This document shows positions 7,876 to 21,000 of a stretch of 64,000 nucleotides of DNA, piece after piece. Numbering within the stretch: the first letter of the stretch is position 1; each line of letters starts with the position of its first letter. Where the stretch lies: NCBI GenBank assembly GCA_013397795.1, contig VZTJ01002530.1:1-64000 (forward strand), given 5' to 3'. The notes below the pieces were generated by a model. That model saw nothing but the letters and a program-made list of their open reading frames with translations, did no database searches and was not told the origin of the DNA. A program made the position numbers and the translations under genes. The stretch comes from Orthonyx spaldingii (taxonomy: Eukaryota; Chordata; Aves; Passeriformes; Orthonychidae).

Positions 7876-10064
7876 AAACAAGTTATGGAGATCCTTGGAA
7901 CAACAGGCCTCACTTCCTTTGAAAAAATAAATCTTACTTTGCCCCGCATTTATCCACTTTTGACAGAGGTAAGGCTTATGGGTAGAAGCACTGAAAGCAT
8001 TTGGATAGCAATAGCAAGGACAAAATACATCCTTCAGAAACATGGGCAATTATCACAACATCAGTCCCTCTCCTGGCATAGTCTAAAAGACTGTAGTCCC
8101 AAAGTCAAAATTTCACTCGCTCTGAATGTTAACATGAAGGAACAACATCCTAGGAGCTCCCCAGTACTGAAGGGTCACTACTCTGAGGTAAAGACCACAG
8201 AAATTGTCAAATGTGACTTACGGCTTTCTTAAAAAGAGAGGATGTGTAGTGAGAATTTTTACAGTTTCTCTAGACTTCGTCCCTACAGAGTTTCCAGGGT
8301 AAAGATGCACATCAGAAATACAAATCATTTCTCAGTAGTGGTATTCCCTGGCTGTGATGAGATTTCAGGATTCTTGGAAATACGTTTCCAAACAACTGAC
8401 TCACCATAAACCCTATTGGAGATCTGTACTTCTGACTGATTCTGTAATGCTAACAAACCTTATTCATTTTAAGTTCTAAAGAAGACTAACTTTTCTTTCT
8501 GAGCAACACCCTGAAGGCATTATGTCTTGCAGACCATGCTAAAATAAATGAGCTGCCTGAAAAAAATAGAATCTCTTGTGCATATTCTTACTTTCTACAG
8601 ACATGACACCCTGTGAAAAGAAAAGGTGTTTGAAGAACTGATTCATCAACATGTTTAATGTCCATGACAACTTCAAATAACAAAGTTTGAAAGGAGAACT
8701 TGATATTTGGTGCTTTACAACTTCTTTTTTCACTCGCCTAAAGAGGTCTCAGTGCAAACACTTTCAAATCAAAGCTCAGGACAGTCTCTTAAAATGTGTT
8801 AGCATTAGAGCATTGCCATTCAGATACAGTCTTACAGTCAGAGAGATGAAAATACAGTTTCTCACCCATTGTAGAAAATACGAAATAAAGGAACTGATGA
8901 TTTAGCTTAACCTCAGCAACTTGCTACCATTAGGACACATAGTATGTTTTGAAGAATAGATCTTTTCTTACCTCAAAGGAGGAGTAAGATTTTTTTTTTT
9001 TGGTCACAGTTAAAATAAAAAGCACCAGTCAGTATAGTCTATCCAATCCAAATCTTTCCTCCAGTCCCTTTCTATCCCTTTCCCTGAGTCTAAGGTCATA
9101 AGTCACTTTTTAATTTGTGATTGGGGTTTTTTTCTCTCCTATTTATATGGAACTCCCTTTTTCTTTATTCACCCCAAGACAATAAGTCACCTTTTCTTTT
9201 AATCTCTCTCCACAAAAATTTCACTTTTCTCCTTAACTTATAATTGGGTCTCTTGCTGTATGGTTCTCTGTGTTACTTATCTAAGAGCAAGTTATATAAT
9301 GAAGAGCCTGGAAAAGACATCCTTACTTCTTAAAAACTTTTCTAAGCCTGGAGCTGTCTTGGCAGTATGTCAGAAAAATGACTCTTGTGTTTATGTTTCC
9401 AAAACAGTGTCAGGAAAAAGAAATCAGTCATCTCATGTCTGAATTGTTTAAACAAGATGCTGTGTTCCTGGCTGCTATACTATCCACCCGTGTCATGGAG
9501 ATGGTCATCAGAACAGTTCCTATGGAAAAAGAGTCTCTCATGCTCATTGTTTGAGTTTCACACAACAAACCAATAAATCACCATTCTGGCAGTGATGTTC
9601 ACAGGAAGCAAGGAAGCACAGCCAGTCCCATTTGCTGCAGATATATTCTTTCCTCAGAGCTATGTCACCTCTTCCTTGGACACCTTGGAGTACTCATTTG
9701 TAGTGTTTCAGGTATGGCTGGTTAGTTTCCTCATCAAAATGAGTAATCTGCATCATATTTTGTTCTTTCCATGTACCCTGAGCCATAACATGATTTCAGA
9801 AGACTGCACAAGGGTGTGTGGCAGTGGCAGATGTTTGATTTGTGTTTCACTTTGGTGGCAAGAGTCACTGGTCACTCATTTTCACCCACATGTTGTACCT
9901 TTAAGAGTGGTGTTGTGAAGTAGATCAAGAGGTACTTGTTCGAAAATCATTTTGAAAGATTTTCTGTAGCTGAATTAGTTCCCATGGCTATACAAATGCT
10001 TTTTTTGTGAGGGTGCCAGAAAGCCTAAATGAGTATGAGGGGAAGTGAGGCAGGTATTTCATGG
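7876..10064. other. AT-rich non-coding DNA with pyrimidine-rich stretch
   Basis: A 12-base T run lies at 8990-9001, and 9035-9240 is unusually rich in C and T, with a loosely repeated aataagtcac motif. I see no supported gene. Confidence 0.55.
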
Positions 10065-10352
10065 ATCTATAGAACTATAGAATGGTTTGGGTTGGAAGGG
10101 ACGTTAAAGATCATTTCATTCCAAACTCCCTGCCGTGGGCAGGGACATCGTTGTAGACCAGGTTGTTCAGAGCTCCAACCAGCCAGGCCTTGAACACTTC
10201 CAGGGATGAGGCATCCACATCTTCTCTTGGCAGCCTGTTCCAGTGCCTCACCACCCTCACAGGAAAGAATTTCTTCCCCACATCCAATTCAAACCTGCCC
10301 TCAGTCAGTTTGAAACCATTCCCCTTCATCCTATCTCCATGTGCTCCTTAAG
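10065..10352 (-). mobile_element. CR1 LINE 3' fragment with C-terminal ORF2 remnant
   Basis: The plus strand shows the classic avian CR1 3' signature: ctatagaactatagaatgg, then tttgggttggaagggacg, tgggcagggacat, ccttgaacacttccagggat and cctgttccagtgcctcacca. On the minus strand a frame at 10329-10111 still encodes the CR1 ORF2 C-terminal motif, including KKFFPVRVVRHWNRLPRE. Only the 3' end of the element is present (5' truncation), which is usual for CR1. Divergence is modest. Confidence 0.93.
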
Positions 10353-13300
10353 GCAGTTTAGGCAGTCCTGATATACTATGTCCTGCAACCTGGCATGGTA
10401 GTAAGGATCTCTACATTCTTGCAGAGAAGAGAATCAGAAGTACTTACAGGGCTTTCTTAATTGATGCCTAGGTCATATTTGCTGCAATTTTTTTTTTTTT
10501 TCCCCGCAGTGTTTTCTGGTTTAGTGAATCTACAGACAGGTACTGAAATTGTCAGTGCATTAACTCATTGGTTCTCATCAATCTCTAGCCTACATATCCA
10601 TAGGTGTCGCTCAGATGTACCTACATTCTAAGCATTTATCTATAGCTGCCTTTCAGAGTGGCAAATGGTAGGGGATGTGATCCACACAAAGTATCCAAAA
10701 GGATGTTTCCAGTCACACATGTATGTGTCTCTCAGTGGGCAAGTGCAGCATGATGCCAGATCTGTGAAAGACTGCTGATGTTAATGGGCAGGACCCAGGA
10801 GTTAATCAAGGCTGATAATTACTACTCATAGCCAGAGTAAGCTGTAAAAGTTGATCTCCCTTACATGAGGGTCAATTAATTCCTTTAGGCAGTGGAGAGC
10901 ATTCCCTCTGCTGCACTGCAGCACACCTTAATTGCACTTGCTCTGCACTGGCTGTTGCCTACCAACGATAAATAGTAACAGCAAATTTGCAGTATGTCCA
11001 CCCAGTCTGAGGTCTGGGGAGGTCAAAACACCTAAAGCCATTATCAAACCCTGAAGCAGCTCTGCAGATCCTATGTGTTATTTTAGAAGTTCTGAAGAAA
11101 TCCTGAATCCTTCTCATTTAGCAAACAGCAACAATGTAAAATCTAAACAGAATCTTCACGAATTTTTCATAGAAAATATTTGCATATTTTCATTTTTACA
11201 CAAGGTTATGTGCTTGGATTTTGACTAGGAGGACAATACACTTCTAGACTCCCTGCAGTCCTGTTTCTTACGCTCACATCAAACTCATACTAATTTACAG
11301 TGGAAAAGAATGCTTCATTCGTATGTAATATGTGCTAAGGAGAATCCTCATGTTCATAGTTCTTATAATGTGTGCATATATTTGATCTAATTCAATTTTC
11401 TATCATCTTCTGCCTTCTTTTATAAGACCAAAGGGCGAAAGGGTCTGTGGCTATTGCCTGTATATAGCCTGGTCAAAAATACATGCAATGTCAATGAGCT
11501 ACACTTCACTGGTTTTCCCTGCACAAGTGAAATGTTGCCTCGTAATGAACACATTTCGTCTGCAAGGACAGGACATTCTCAGAGTGTAAATGGCTTATTT
11601 TTCACCTCATTTGCACTATTTCTAAGTGGTCACTGTCACTCAGAAACTAGGCAGCTGAACGAGAGGGTGTCAAAACAAGTGAAGATCATGTGATCGCTGG
11701 AATCCAGGCAATGCCTTAAGACAGGGGTTTGCACAACATGACCATTAGTAAGAAGTTCTACGAGAAAAAAAGTCAACTTAAAATTGAAAAAAAAAAATAG
11801 CAAAGCTTGTTAAAAAGTATAAACTCTCAGTTTATATTCTTGCATGTCTTTTAATGCCTATACTCAACTTGAGCCAAAGGGCTGAAAGATAAAAGTGTCA
11901 CAGAAATACAGTTTTAGACAGTTCTGATTCTACTATTCTGCCTCTGCTTAGTACATTTCTCATCCTACAAAAATAATGTTGTAGATCGACTTGCAGATTC
12001 TACGTGCATTTTAAAGTATAATATACAACACAGACTCATGATATCTTCCTCACCTGTAAATATATTTTGTGAGCTGAACCATCTGCACAGACCAAAAGTT
12101 TTTCCCTATCTCTGGGAGCCAAAGGCATGCAATCAATCAATCAAGGTAACAACTTCCACATCTCCTCTAAAATTATCTCTTCCCTCCTAGCTCCCCATGT
12201 TCATTTGGTCTGAAAAAACCTAAAAGTGAGCTCATCTACCTGTTCTAACCAGAAATCTATTCTAAAGTCTCGCTGGGGCCAACAGGCCCTGGGGCAATGG
12301 AGTGCATGAACAAATAAATATGCAAAACCTCTTCAAGAAAGTAAACCAGCTCTTTTGCTACAGCTCACTGCTCAGCTCTGACCATGAGCATCTAAATGGA
12401 CATAGCAGGAATGCAGGAGGTAATTACACCCCTGGAGGAGATGCTCAGGGGTAACACAGAATGAGCGATTGCCCGAGGAGCATTCTTTCCCTAAGGAGAT
12501 CTCAGTGGATGCACAAGCTAAATACTCAGGGTGTTGAGGATGTGTCAGCTGGATCCAGAGGTTCAGGTCATGCTTGACATGCCCATTATTGTCTCCATAG
12601 CTCGAAGCAGTTTCTGGTTTGCATCACTGGCACCATGGCAGTGCCAGCACGAGGAGCAGCGACAGGAGGGATGGTGTTAGCTGGCAGCATGGAATCCATG
12701 CATGCACACGTGTGTGAGCACACCGCGTGGCTGAGAGAGGGGAGTGCAGTGCCTGTGCTGATATCAGCGATGTCATCGACACCAAAGGCTCTCAGGAAGA
12801 GCAGGTGCCGAGGAGAGAGAGCTCAGCTGACAGCAGATGGGTGAGAAATCACCTGCTCTTAGTCTCCCAGAGTCAGCCCAGCAACGGGCTCTGTAACCCT
12901 TCATCCCTGGGCCCAGAAACTAGAAAAGGGCAGAAAAAACACCCCAAAGCAGTGGCTGGAGTCAGTTCATGCCTACACAGCTGAACTAGATGTTTTCTCT
13001 CCTTTCTTTCTGAAGTAGTTGTGAAAGTTTTAAAAAACCTCCTCACATGTTCAGACCTTATACTAGAGAGTAATGGAGTTGATTACCAACCTCATTTTAG
13101 CCGTTTGCACTTTGTAGAAGTTCTTTTGTTGCGCGTTCCAGTCATTTGTCCCGCTGAAGAATTTCCACAGGACAATGTGGGGATTTTTCATCCAGCAGCT
13201 CCAAAGTGGGAGGGCAGAAGGAAAGTTCATTTCCACAGAGATCTTAAGATTATTATTGTAAATCAGTTTCAAGTCTTTGTATGCTCTAGAGTTCAAGATG

Positions 13301-14008
13301 ATCCTGAATATTAATTTTATTCCTGCTACAAGTGAGAAGAGCAATATTTGTCTTCTTCACAGTGTTTGAGAAAGAAAATATAAAAAGCTTTATGCCTAGA
13401 TCCAAACAGCCAAGTACCTCAAGTACTATGTGTGAAACAAGGATATGGTTTCACACATTTAAAAAACCCAAGAAACAGGGATGTAAAGAAAAATATACTT
13501 ATTTCTGGTATTTGCCTCTTGTTTAATGCTTCTACATAAATATTGCATATGTCCCCTCAAATTCTCCTTTTTGTTTATCATGACTTTAATCATGTTGCAT
13601 TTGTATAGCTCTTCTCCAGTAAAGGGCTTAATACAGTCAGTTTGAGAAATGTAATTTCAACATCAGTAGAGCATTTCTATTATAAGCTTTCTACACAAAG
13701 CACAACATAACATTTGTGAATTGAAAAAAAGAAAAAGCTAATGTTTATTCACTGCATGGTATTCACTGGATGTTCTGGAAATTCAGTAATCGAGTGTCTC
13801 CCTAGGAGTATGATAAGCATAACATCAAAATCATCATTGCAGCGTTCGGTTTCTTCCTCACAGTAACTCTTTCATTGCTAATTGAATTTTGTCTTAGCCC
13901 AATGCTTAGTAAAGTATGCAGAAAGATACAAAGAGGGCACAAAAGAGACTTGATGTGCCCAGAAAAGTGTGTGCACCAAGATTAGTGTAATCAGGGAAAA
14001 TACATGAT

Positions 14009-14050
14009 TGTGTGTGTATATAAGTACCCACATACATTTATACACACACA
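14009..14050. repeat. 12-bp inverted repeat of TG/CA type
   Basis: tgtgtgtgtata at 14009-14020 and tatacacacaca at 14039-14050 are perfect reverse complements around an 18-base loop. This could form a hairpin, but is most simply two arms of a decayed dinucleotide repeat. Confidence 0.7.
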
Positions 14051-17000
14051 TAGGTATTAATAAATACAAGAGAATTGATGTTTAGTTAGAGTTTTTTCAA
14101 AGCATCACTTTTATTTACAAAGGTGTGTTATTATTCTTTAAATAAGGCCCCATGATTTTGCTGTTCTGTACGGTACTTGATGCATTTTTAGTGTCAATTC
14201 ACCAGGAAGAAATTAGCTGCAATAATATGGTGTTAAGTAACACTGGCTTTTGTGTGTGAGCATGTGCCACTGTTGTGTGACTGCATGCACTGCTTCCTTC
14301 TACTTTGACTTTGGATTATTTAGTAAAATATTTTAATTGCTCGCTTGCAAACCAATGGAATAAGCTTAAGAAGGTTATTTTACTGTTTGCCATGGAACTA
14401 ATAGTTCAAGGAAGACATAAACATGGCATTCAGCATTAGGACACTTTTATCTACTATATTTACCTGTTTCTTAGGGAAAATAAACAAATATCACACTCAT
14501 GATCAAGTTGACTTCAGACTAAAAAGAAACCAGAGATATCAAAAATACCTTCCAAGTCAGATCTTTGGTGGTTGTTTGCTCTATTAGTTAATTCCATTTA
14601 GATTTCTTTTTTGTAGAAGATCCCATACATAGTGTCCAATACCTAACAATGTTATCCAGTGACTTAAACATTTGTGACTTTCACAGCTGTTTACCATATA
14701 TTCAGCAAGCCAAGAAAGTGTCCTTGTGTTCAATGGGTTTGCAGGGCTGAGGCATTATTCACATTTCAAAGCAGGCTTTCTGTTTTCTTATTTAGGATTC
14801 ATGCTTTACAGGACATGAAAAGTAATTTAATACAGATCAGCATCACAATGAATATCTCGCTTTAGGTTGGGACTAGTGATTAGTGATATCCAGTGATTGT
14901 TACTGCTCTATTTTATAACCAGATATAAACCCAGATTTGTCCAACTTAAATTTTGCAACAATTTCTTACAGTATCTTATAAAAAGAGAAATAGGGAAGCT
15001 ATCAATAAACTCTTGTACTGCTTCAAATATAAATCAAAATGCATTAACACCAAAAAAGTGATAACAAAAAGTGATATAGCAACAATCTACACTGATGAAT
15101 CCAAACAAGTAAATGACAAAAAATTTATCAGTCAGCACTCTGCAATGCAAGACCAATAGAAAGAAGGCATTAGCAGCAACAAAGTATGATTAACAAAGGC
15201 AGAATTATTATCTTCCAATCAAATAACTAGCAGCAAAATAATTATTTGCTTTTGTGCAATATCCTTCAACTCTTTCCAGATGTAGGATATATTATTTCTC
15301 ATTTTTAGCAAGGAGTCTGGTCTTTGATTTTCTTTTATTTTTCTTTTAATAGTAAAAATGGAGAGCTGATTGCCAATTCCAGTTTTCAGTTCATGGTACA
15401 AATAATCTTGATCTTAAATGAACAATTGGCAAAAATGCTGACCCTGCCCAAGACAGTGGGAGAAATGCTGTTGGTGTCAGCAAGCCAGGTTCTCACACAC
15501 CACTTTGGACAGGGTTAAGTGGCACAGAATGTGCCATGGTTTTAGAAAGAGGACTTGGTAGGTTCACCTTTCTTATGAAACTGTATGTTTCAAACTTCTG
15601 TGTAAGGCATTGTTACATACTTTGTTCTCTGGTTTCCAGAATTGTTACTCAGTTTTTTGTACAACACATAAACACTAGCTAATGTCTGTACTTCCTCCTA
15701 AACTGTGCAGCTCAGGTTATCAAAGATATATGACTTGGATTAAAGCTACAGTATCAGATATTCAGAATTCAGCAGGAGAAGACATATGTAAAAGTAATAT
15801 ATATTAGGCTTATTTAGGGAAAATGAAGGGATTACATATTCTCCTGCTCTTCACATGTTATGAGAATTCTTAATGCAGAAACAGAAATAAGTAACGCATC
15901 CTGAATAAAGAATATTCAGTAATTTTCATGGAATCGAAGTAAAGGCAATAAAATAAAATAGACTTGGAACAAATTAAAGAACAAACCTTTTCATGCAGCA
16001 TACAGATAAACTCTGGAACTTCTTATCATAAATTACAGAACCTAAAAATGTCTCCAAAAAGGCAAATTAGACAAATTAATGGAGGACAGTCCCACTGATA
16101 TCTGTTTCAGCTGATGATGCAGACAGAAGTTTATAATAAACTACTGATTTCTGTGCTGTTAAGAGAAAAACACTCAATAAATGCCATAGCTCCATCACTC
16201 CATCACTGAATCTACTTTACATTCTTGGGACAAAGCTAGCACCAATCAGTCACTTACCATACATAATAATTAAGACAATTTATTTAGGGAAAATAAACCA
16301 GTTTCTAGAAATGCAAAAAGAGCAAAATTTGAGTTCTTTGGGTACTTCCAAAGTGGAGCTAAGTAGCATAATTCATGATTTTATAATTGAAGCAGAAGCA
16401 TCTTCCTGTGATAAATATGCAGCAGTTTTGACTTAGAGGGATAAAAAGCTGCAGGGATGTGTTCAGATGTACAACAGCAGAGGGATGTACAGCAATGAGA
16501 AAGCGCTGAAAAAAAATCAAGTTTTTGATAACTTGTGTAATTAAAAGATCTTCAAAGTGTTCTTTTAAATATCTAAGAAGAATCATTGTCAGGTCTAGTT
16601 TCTTTCAGCTCATGGAAATTTCAACAGAAAATTCTGCAGTAGATACGTGTGTGTTTATGTGTTTGAGAGCAATATTGTACAAAACAGGTGTAGGTTACTC
16701 ACCATCAGGATAATATGGGGGAAAACCAAAAAATAATTGTCATTGCCTTTTAAGGGACCTCATACTGTCTCCCACACATTCTCAGTGTCCAGCCTAAGTT
16801 TCTGCATGACCACCTCTGTGAACCTGGAAGCAAAGTCCCCACTGAGGATTCACGTGCTCTGTCAAGCATCAGTAAAAAGATGCTGTGGAAAGGCTGTGTG
16901 TTTCCTCTGTTGCATTATATTTCCATTGCAGGTCACTATCATGACAGAAGAACAAAGAAAGATTTTAGGGAGGTGGGCATTGCTCTGGTGGGGGCAGAGA

Positions 17001-18005
17001 GGTGTCCCCAGGTGGAGCAGCTCCCTGAAGGAGCCCTCATTCCTGAGCATCTCCTCGGCTCACAAAGCAAATGTTGTGTTGGGATTAAGTTTCTCATGGC
17101 ACTGACAGATACACAGGCACAATATAGACTGAATTCAGCCTCTTGCTTTGAGACAGAGCATGAAATTGTGATTCCCAAACCTCATCAGCACAAAGCACAT
17201 CTTCAGCCAATAAAGAAAATAAAACATATGAGCTGAATTTCTCAACGTCAAGAACAGCTCCCAGGCTAAAATATTGTAAAGATGCCCTTTTTTATCATGG
17301 CCTCTGCATCAGGGGGAATTATTTTGTGGAATGGGTGCTAACATCAAAAATATGTTTAAGTCTTTGCTGGAGATTTTTCATCCTTTCTCCATTTGCTGAC
17401 AATATGCCAATAAAAAAAGCCCAGCACAACAAAATGTAGATGGAAGTCAGTTTGAGATTAAAATATACAGCAAGATAAAACAAGAATTGATCTGAGCCAC
17501 AAAATACAGAGGACAGCTTGAATCATTCTGAGTTTAAAAATACATCTGTCCTCAATATCTGTCTCTTCTCTTTTTCACATCATCAGAGACTAGAAGTGAA
17601 AATAAAAGACACTTGTATAGCATGAAAATCTCTTCTTGATATCTTTCCAAACTCCCCTTAAAAATTCTTTAAAACGCTCGACCTTAGGCAGTTTGACAGA
17701 GTTTCCATCAATGGCCTCAGTGCCCCTGAGTGACGCAGGTGCACATTAGAGGAAACCCTCTGAATAAAAACATTACTGTGAGTCAGCCCAGCTCAGAAGA
17801 GACAGTTACATGAGCTGATGCCTTGGAAAGTCCTGGACTGTAAGTGCATCAGAAAACATCCAAACCGCTGAACCTTTGTAAGCTTCTTTCAGGATGTCTT
17901 CCTTAAAAAATTGGAGTCTGGGGCAAGCTGAACTCTGTATGGAGAGGTTCTGTGGGATTCATGGGCTAGTTGCTTCCTTAGTTTTGGGGGTTTCTGTTTT
18001 TCCTC

Positions 18006-18024
18006 TTTTTTTTTTTTTTTTTTT
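18006..18024. repeat. 19-base T run
   Basis: This is an uninterrupted poly-T. On the minus strand it could be the tail of an old retrotransposed copy, but the flanking sequence on either side resembles no gene I recognise. Confidence 0.8.
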
Positions 18025-21000
18025 GCTACCTTCTAATGCAAGTGGAACAAGTTTGTTTTCTAAAAAAAAATAAAAACAACCCAGTTCTGTCAATTTAGTT
18101 TCACAGATGTTTCCATTTACAAGCAGAAGCCCTTGATGGTGCTGAAAGTTACTCAGCATTGTTGTAATTTGCATAACATTAGCCATGATGTTTTTATTTT
18201 GAAAAGTTGAAATGTTCGCAGCTCATCATAGCACAGCCCTAATGGTGTTCAGTACATCTGCTTACAAAGTTGTGCCTAGGCAGTGTTCTACCCCACAAAC
18301 ATTTTTTACGACTTTCACTGACTTTCAAGTTTTTCAGTACAGATAGACTTAAAGCCTCTGCTTTATGTACCCCAAATTAGGAAATAACAAGTGGGTAACA
18401 AAGCTGGGTTGTGTGCTCCATACTGCGTCCGTATCCTTGCATCTGCCACAGGAGCTTCTGCAGCATTATGCAGACACCTCACGGACTTTGTTTGGATACG
18501 CTCATAAAACTAATGTCTCTTTCTGTAGGTGGCCTAGACAGCTAAACAGGTGCAACAGGAAATTAAAATAGGGAGTAGAAGCAATTGATGGCAAGTAACA
18601 TACATGAGTAAAGGAATCATTGCTCCAGCTCTCTATGCTTTCTCTCTCTACCCCTTAACGTCCCTGCAAATAGGTAACTACTCCTGATCTGATGTTAAAC
18701 TGGATCCTAGTTAAAAGCAACAGCAAGAAAATAATAACCTGGATTTCAGAGATGTGATTTGGTTAGCAGAGATCAAATATAATGTCTACAGCTTTCTTCC
18801 CTGGCTTAGTTTTTGCTCTGCTTTCTAAGTTGGGATCTTTCAAATGCAACTTAAATCCTCTGTATCTGTCAAGGTGCATCCAGCTTCCTTTTAAATAAGT
18901 AGAAAATCTTCTCATAAAGGAATCCACTCCTGTGAACAAGAAGAAAGTTCAAGCCTTGATGTCATAAAGGGGTTTTCCTGACGAACACCTTAAACATTTG
19001 CCCTCAAAACCCCGATCAAATTCAGCCCATCATAATTTCTACTCTCTTTTCTTCCAATTTCTTTTTTTCCCCAGGTCACCTTTTTAACTGCTTGCTGCAA
19101 TTGGCCTGAACTTGATGTGGCAATTTGCTTAGTACTTCCTCAAACACTTAAAAGAGCGTTTCTCTTCCCACTTGCCAAAGTCCAAGTTCCTACTTGACCA
19201 TATGGTACCAGCTTCTTTAGTATGTAACTCTTTCCAGTTGCTTTTGGATATGAGCTCCTAAGGCAGAAAATTGCTATGTGCTTGCAAAAGCACACACTGC
19301 AATGCCACACGAATAAAATTCAAAAATAAACATATCTGCCTCCTTAAAAGCACACACATCTGTACAGGTTTGAAAGACAGTAATCAGAAGTGCATCAGTG
19401 TAGTGTTTGTCTGTGAACACATTTTTATACTCTTGATGAACTTATTAGGTAAATAGCACATGATTAAACTAAGCCAAGTGTGAATCATGGTGTTCAAAAT
19501 TTAAAATCACTGGCATTAACCCAGAAAAATTCCATTCACAGCTCCCCTCGAATGAGAAGTGAATACAAAAAGGAACTGTTTCAACTTTTTGTTATATCAG
19601 CCATATATTTTAATAATCTCTAGCTTTTCAGGCATTCTGTAGCAGTGAGACTACAAGCAGTGATACAGAAAAACAGTTGTATGTTTTTAATGATGTCATT
19701 TGCTCACAGCTCGATACCAATTAGGCAGTTCTTGGCCATTCAAACCCCAGCTAGCTGTCAAGGAAGTGCTGGTTTACCATCCAGCAGTCTAAAACAAAGC
19801 TGTATCTATAAGAACCAAGGCAAAAGTGAACATATAACTCAGCAGCTTTTAACGGTTCCCCAGGATATGCTTACTAATAGCACGCTAATAACCAAATGTG
19901 AGTTTGTAGGTAGCTGAATCAAGGATTTCCTACACAGGTAACTAAAACCTGTGTGAAAAAGTCAATTGAAAAGAAATTCATCAGGTGGTATTATTGGTTG
20001 CTTAATGCATTTATTACAGTAAATTTGCTAGGGAAGGGGGTTGAAAGGTAAATACTGAAGCAATGACATGAAAGAAAAAGTGTTTGCTCAGAGCATCCCA
20101 CGCTAAGGAGCTGTTTGCTTGTTCCCCCTGATGGGCAGGCTGCTGAGGGAGGACATGCAGCACGTTTTGGTGTGCAGATGTTAATGCAGTGCTCAGCAGG
20201 ACCACGGGACTCATGCTACATTCAGCTGGAATCCAGTTGCCACAAACTACCTGCTGCAGCTAATTAAGGGCTTTAGCAGCTTTTGAGAGTAAATATTGTC
20301 CCAAGGACAATACATGAAAGGAGATTAAATTGGCCCTTATTTTACAGATGTAACCACTTTATTCTAAATATCATTGTCCACTGGCTGGAGGCTGTAGAGT
20401 CTGCAAGATAAAGAAATTTTCCTTTTCACCTTCTGAAAGGTGTCTTATGTCCTACTTGGTAGATAAGAATTACTGTGTGAAACATGAGTTGAAGGAAAAA
20501 TAATAGTGCCCAACAATGTTGGCTGTGATGAGAAAAACGTGTAATTCAGTGAATAGTTTAATTTCCTATGGATCTGTGTTATATTTTTTCTCTCTGAAGA
20601 CACAAGGCTTTTAGGATTCTCTCTCCAACTTGAATTAATTCGCTCATCCTCAGTAAAAGTACTAATAGGTTCTGGCTACTCTATTTTCATTAGACTAATA
20701 GTAATTTGAAATGCTTGAAAATGCTCTCTCTTTGCCAAATTTTGCTGGAATTATCCAAGTAGTTTAAAAGTTATTAGGGCAGAACACACAATGTGCAAAT
20801 GTTAAAAAGAAGTCCGCAGTCACAGTAAGGAGTCTAGAAAAACTCTTTAGTGATTCGTATCAATAAAACTGAAAATTTAACTCTTCTGCATATACCATGA
20901 TTTAGTCAGGAGAGTGAAAGCAAGCAGCACAGAAATATAAAACCAACTAACGATGCTATAATATTTTCAATTAAAAAGAAATAGATCTCCAAGCTGAGGG

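Noticed and set aside
12580..12990. Possible exons in a GC-richer patch
   Set aside because: Two overlapping frames in different phases, one donor-like GTGAGA, no matching acceptor and no family resemblance.
16880..17236. Open frame preceded by an acceptor-like TTCCATTGCAG
   Set aside because: No consistent donor and no protein similarity that I recognise. Competing frames overlap it.
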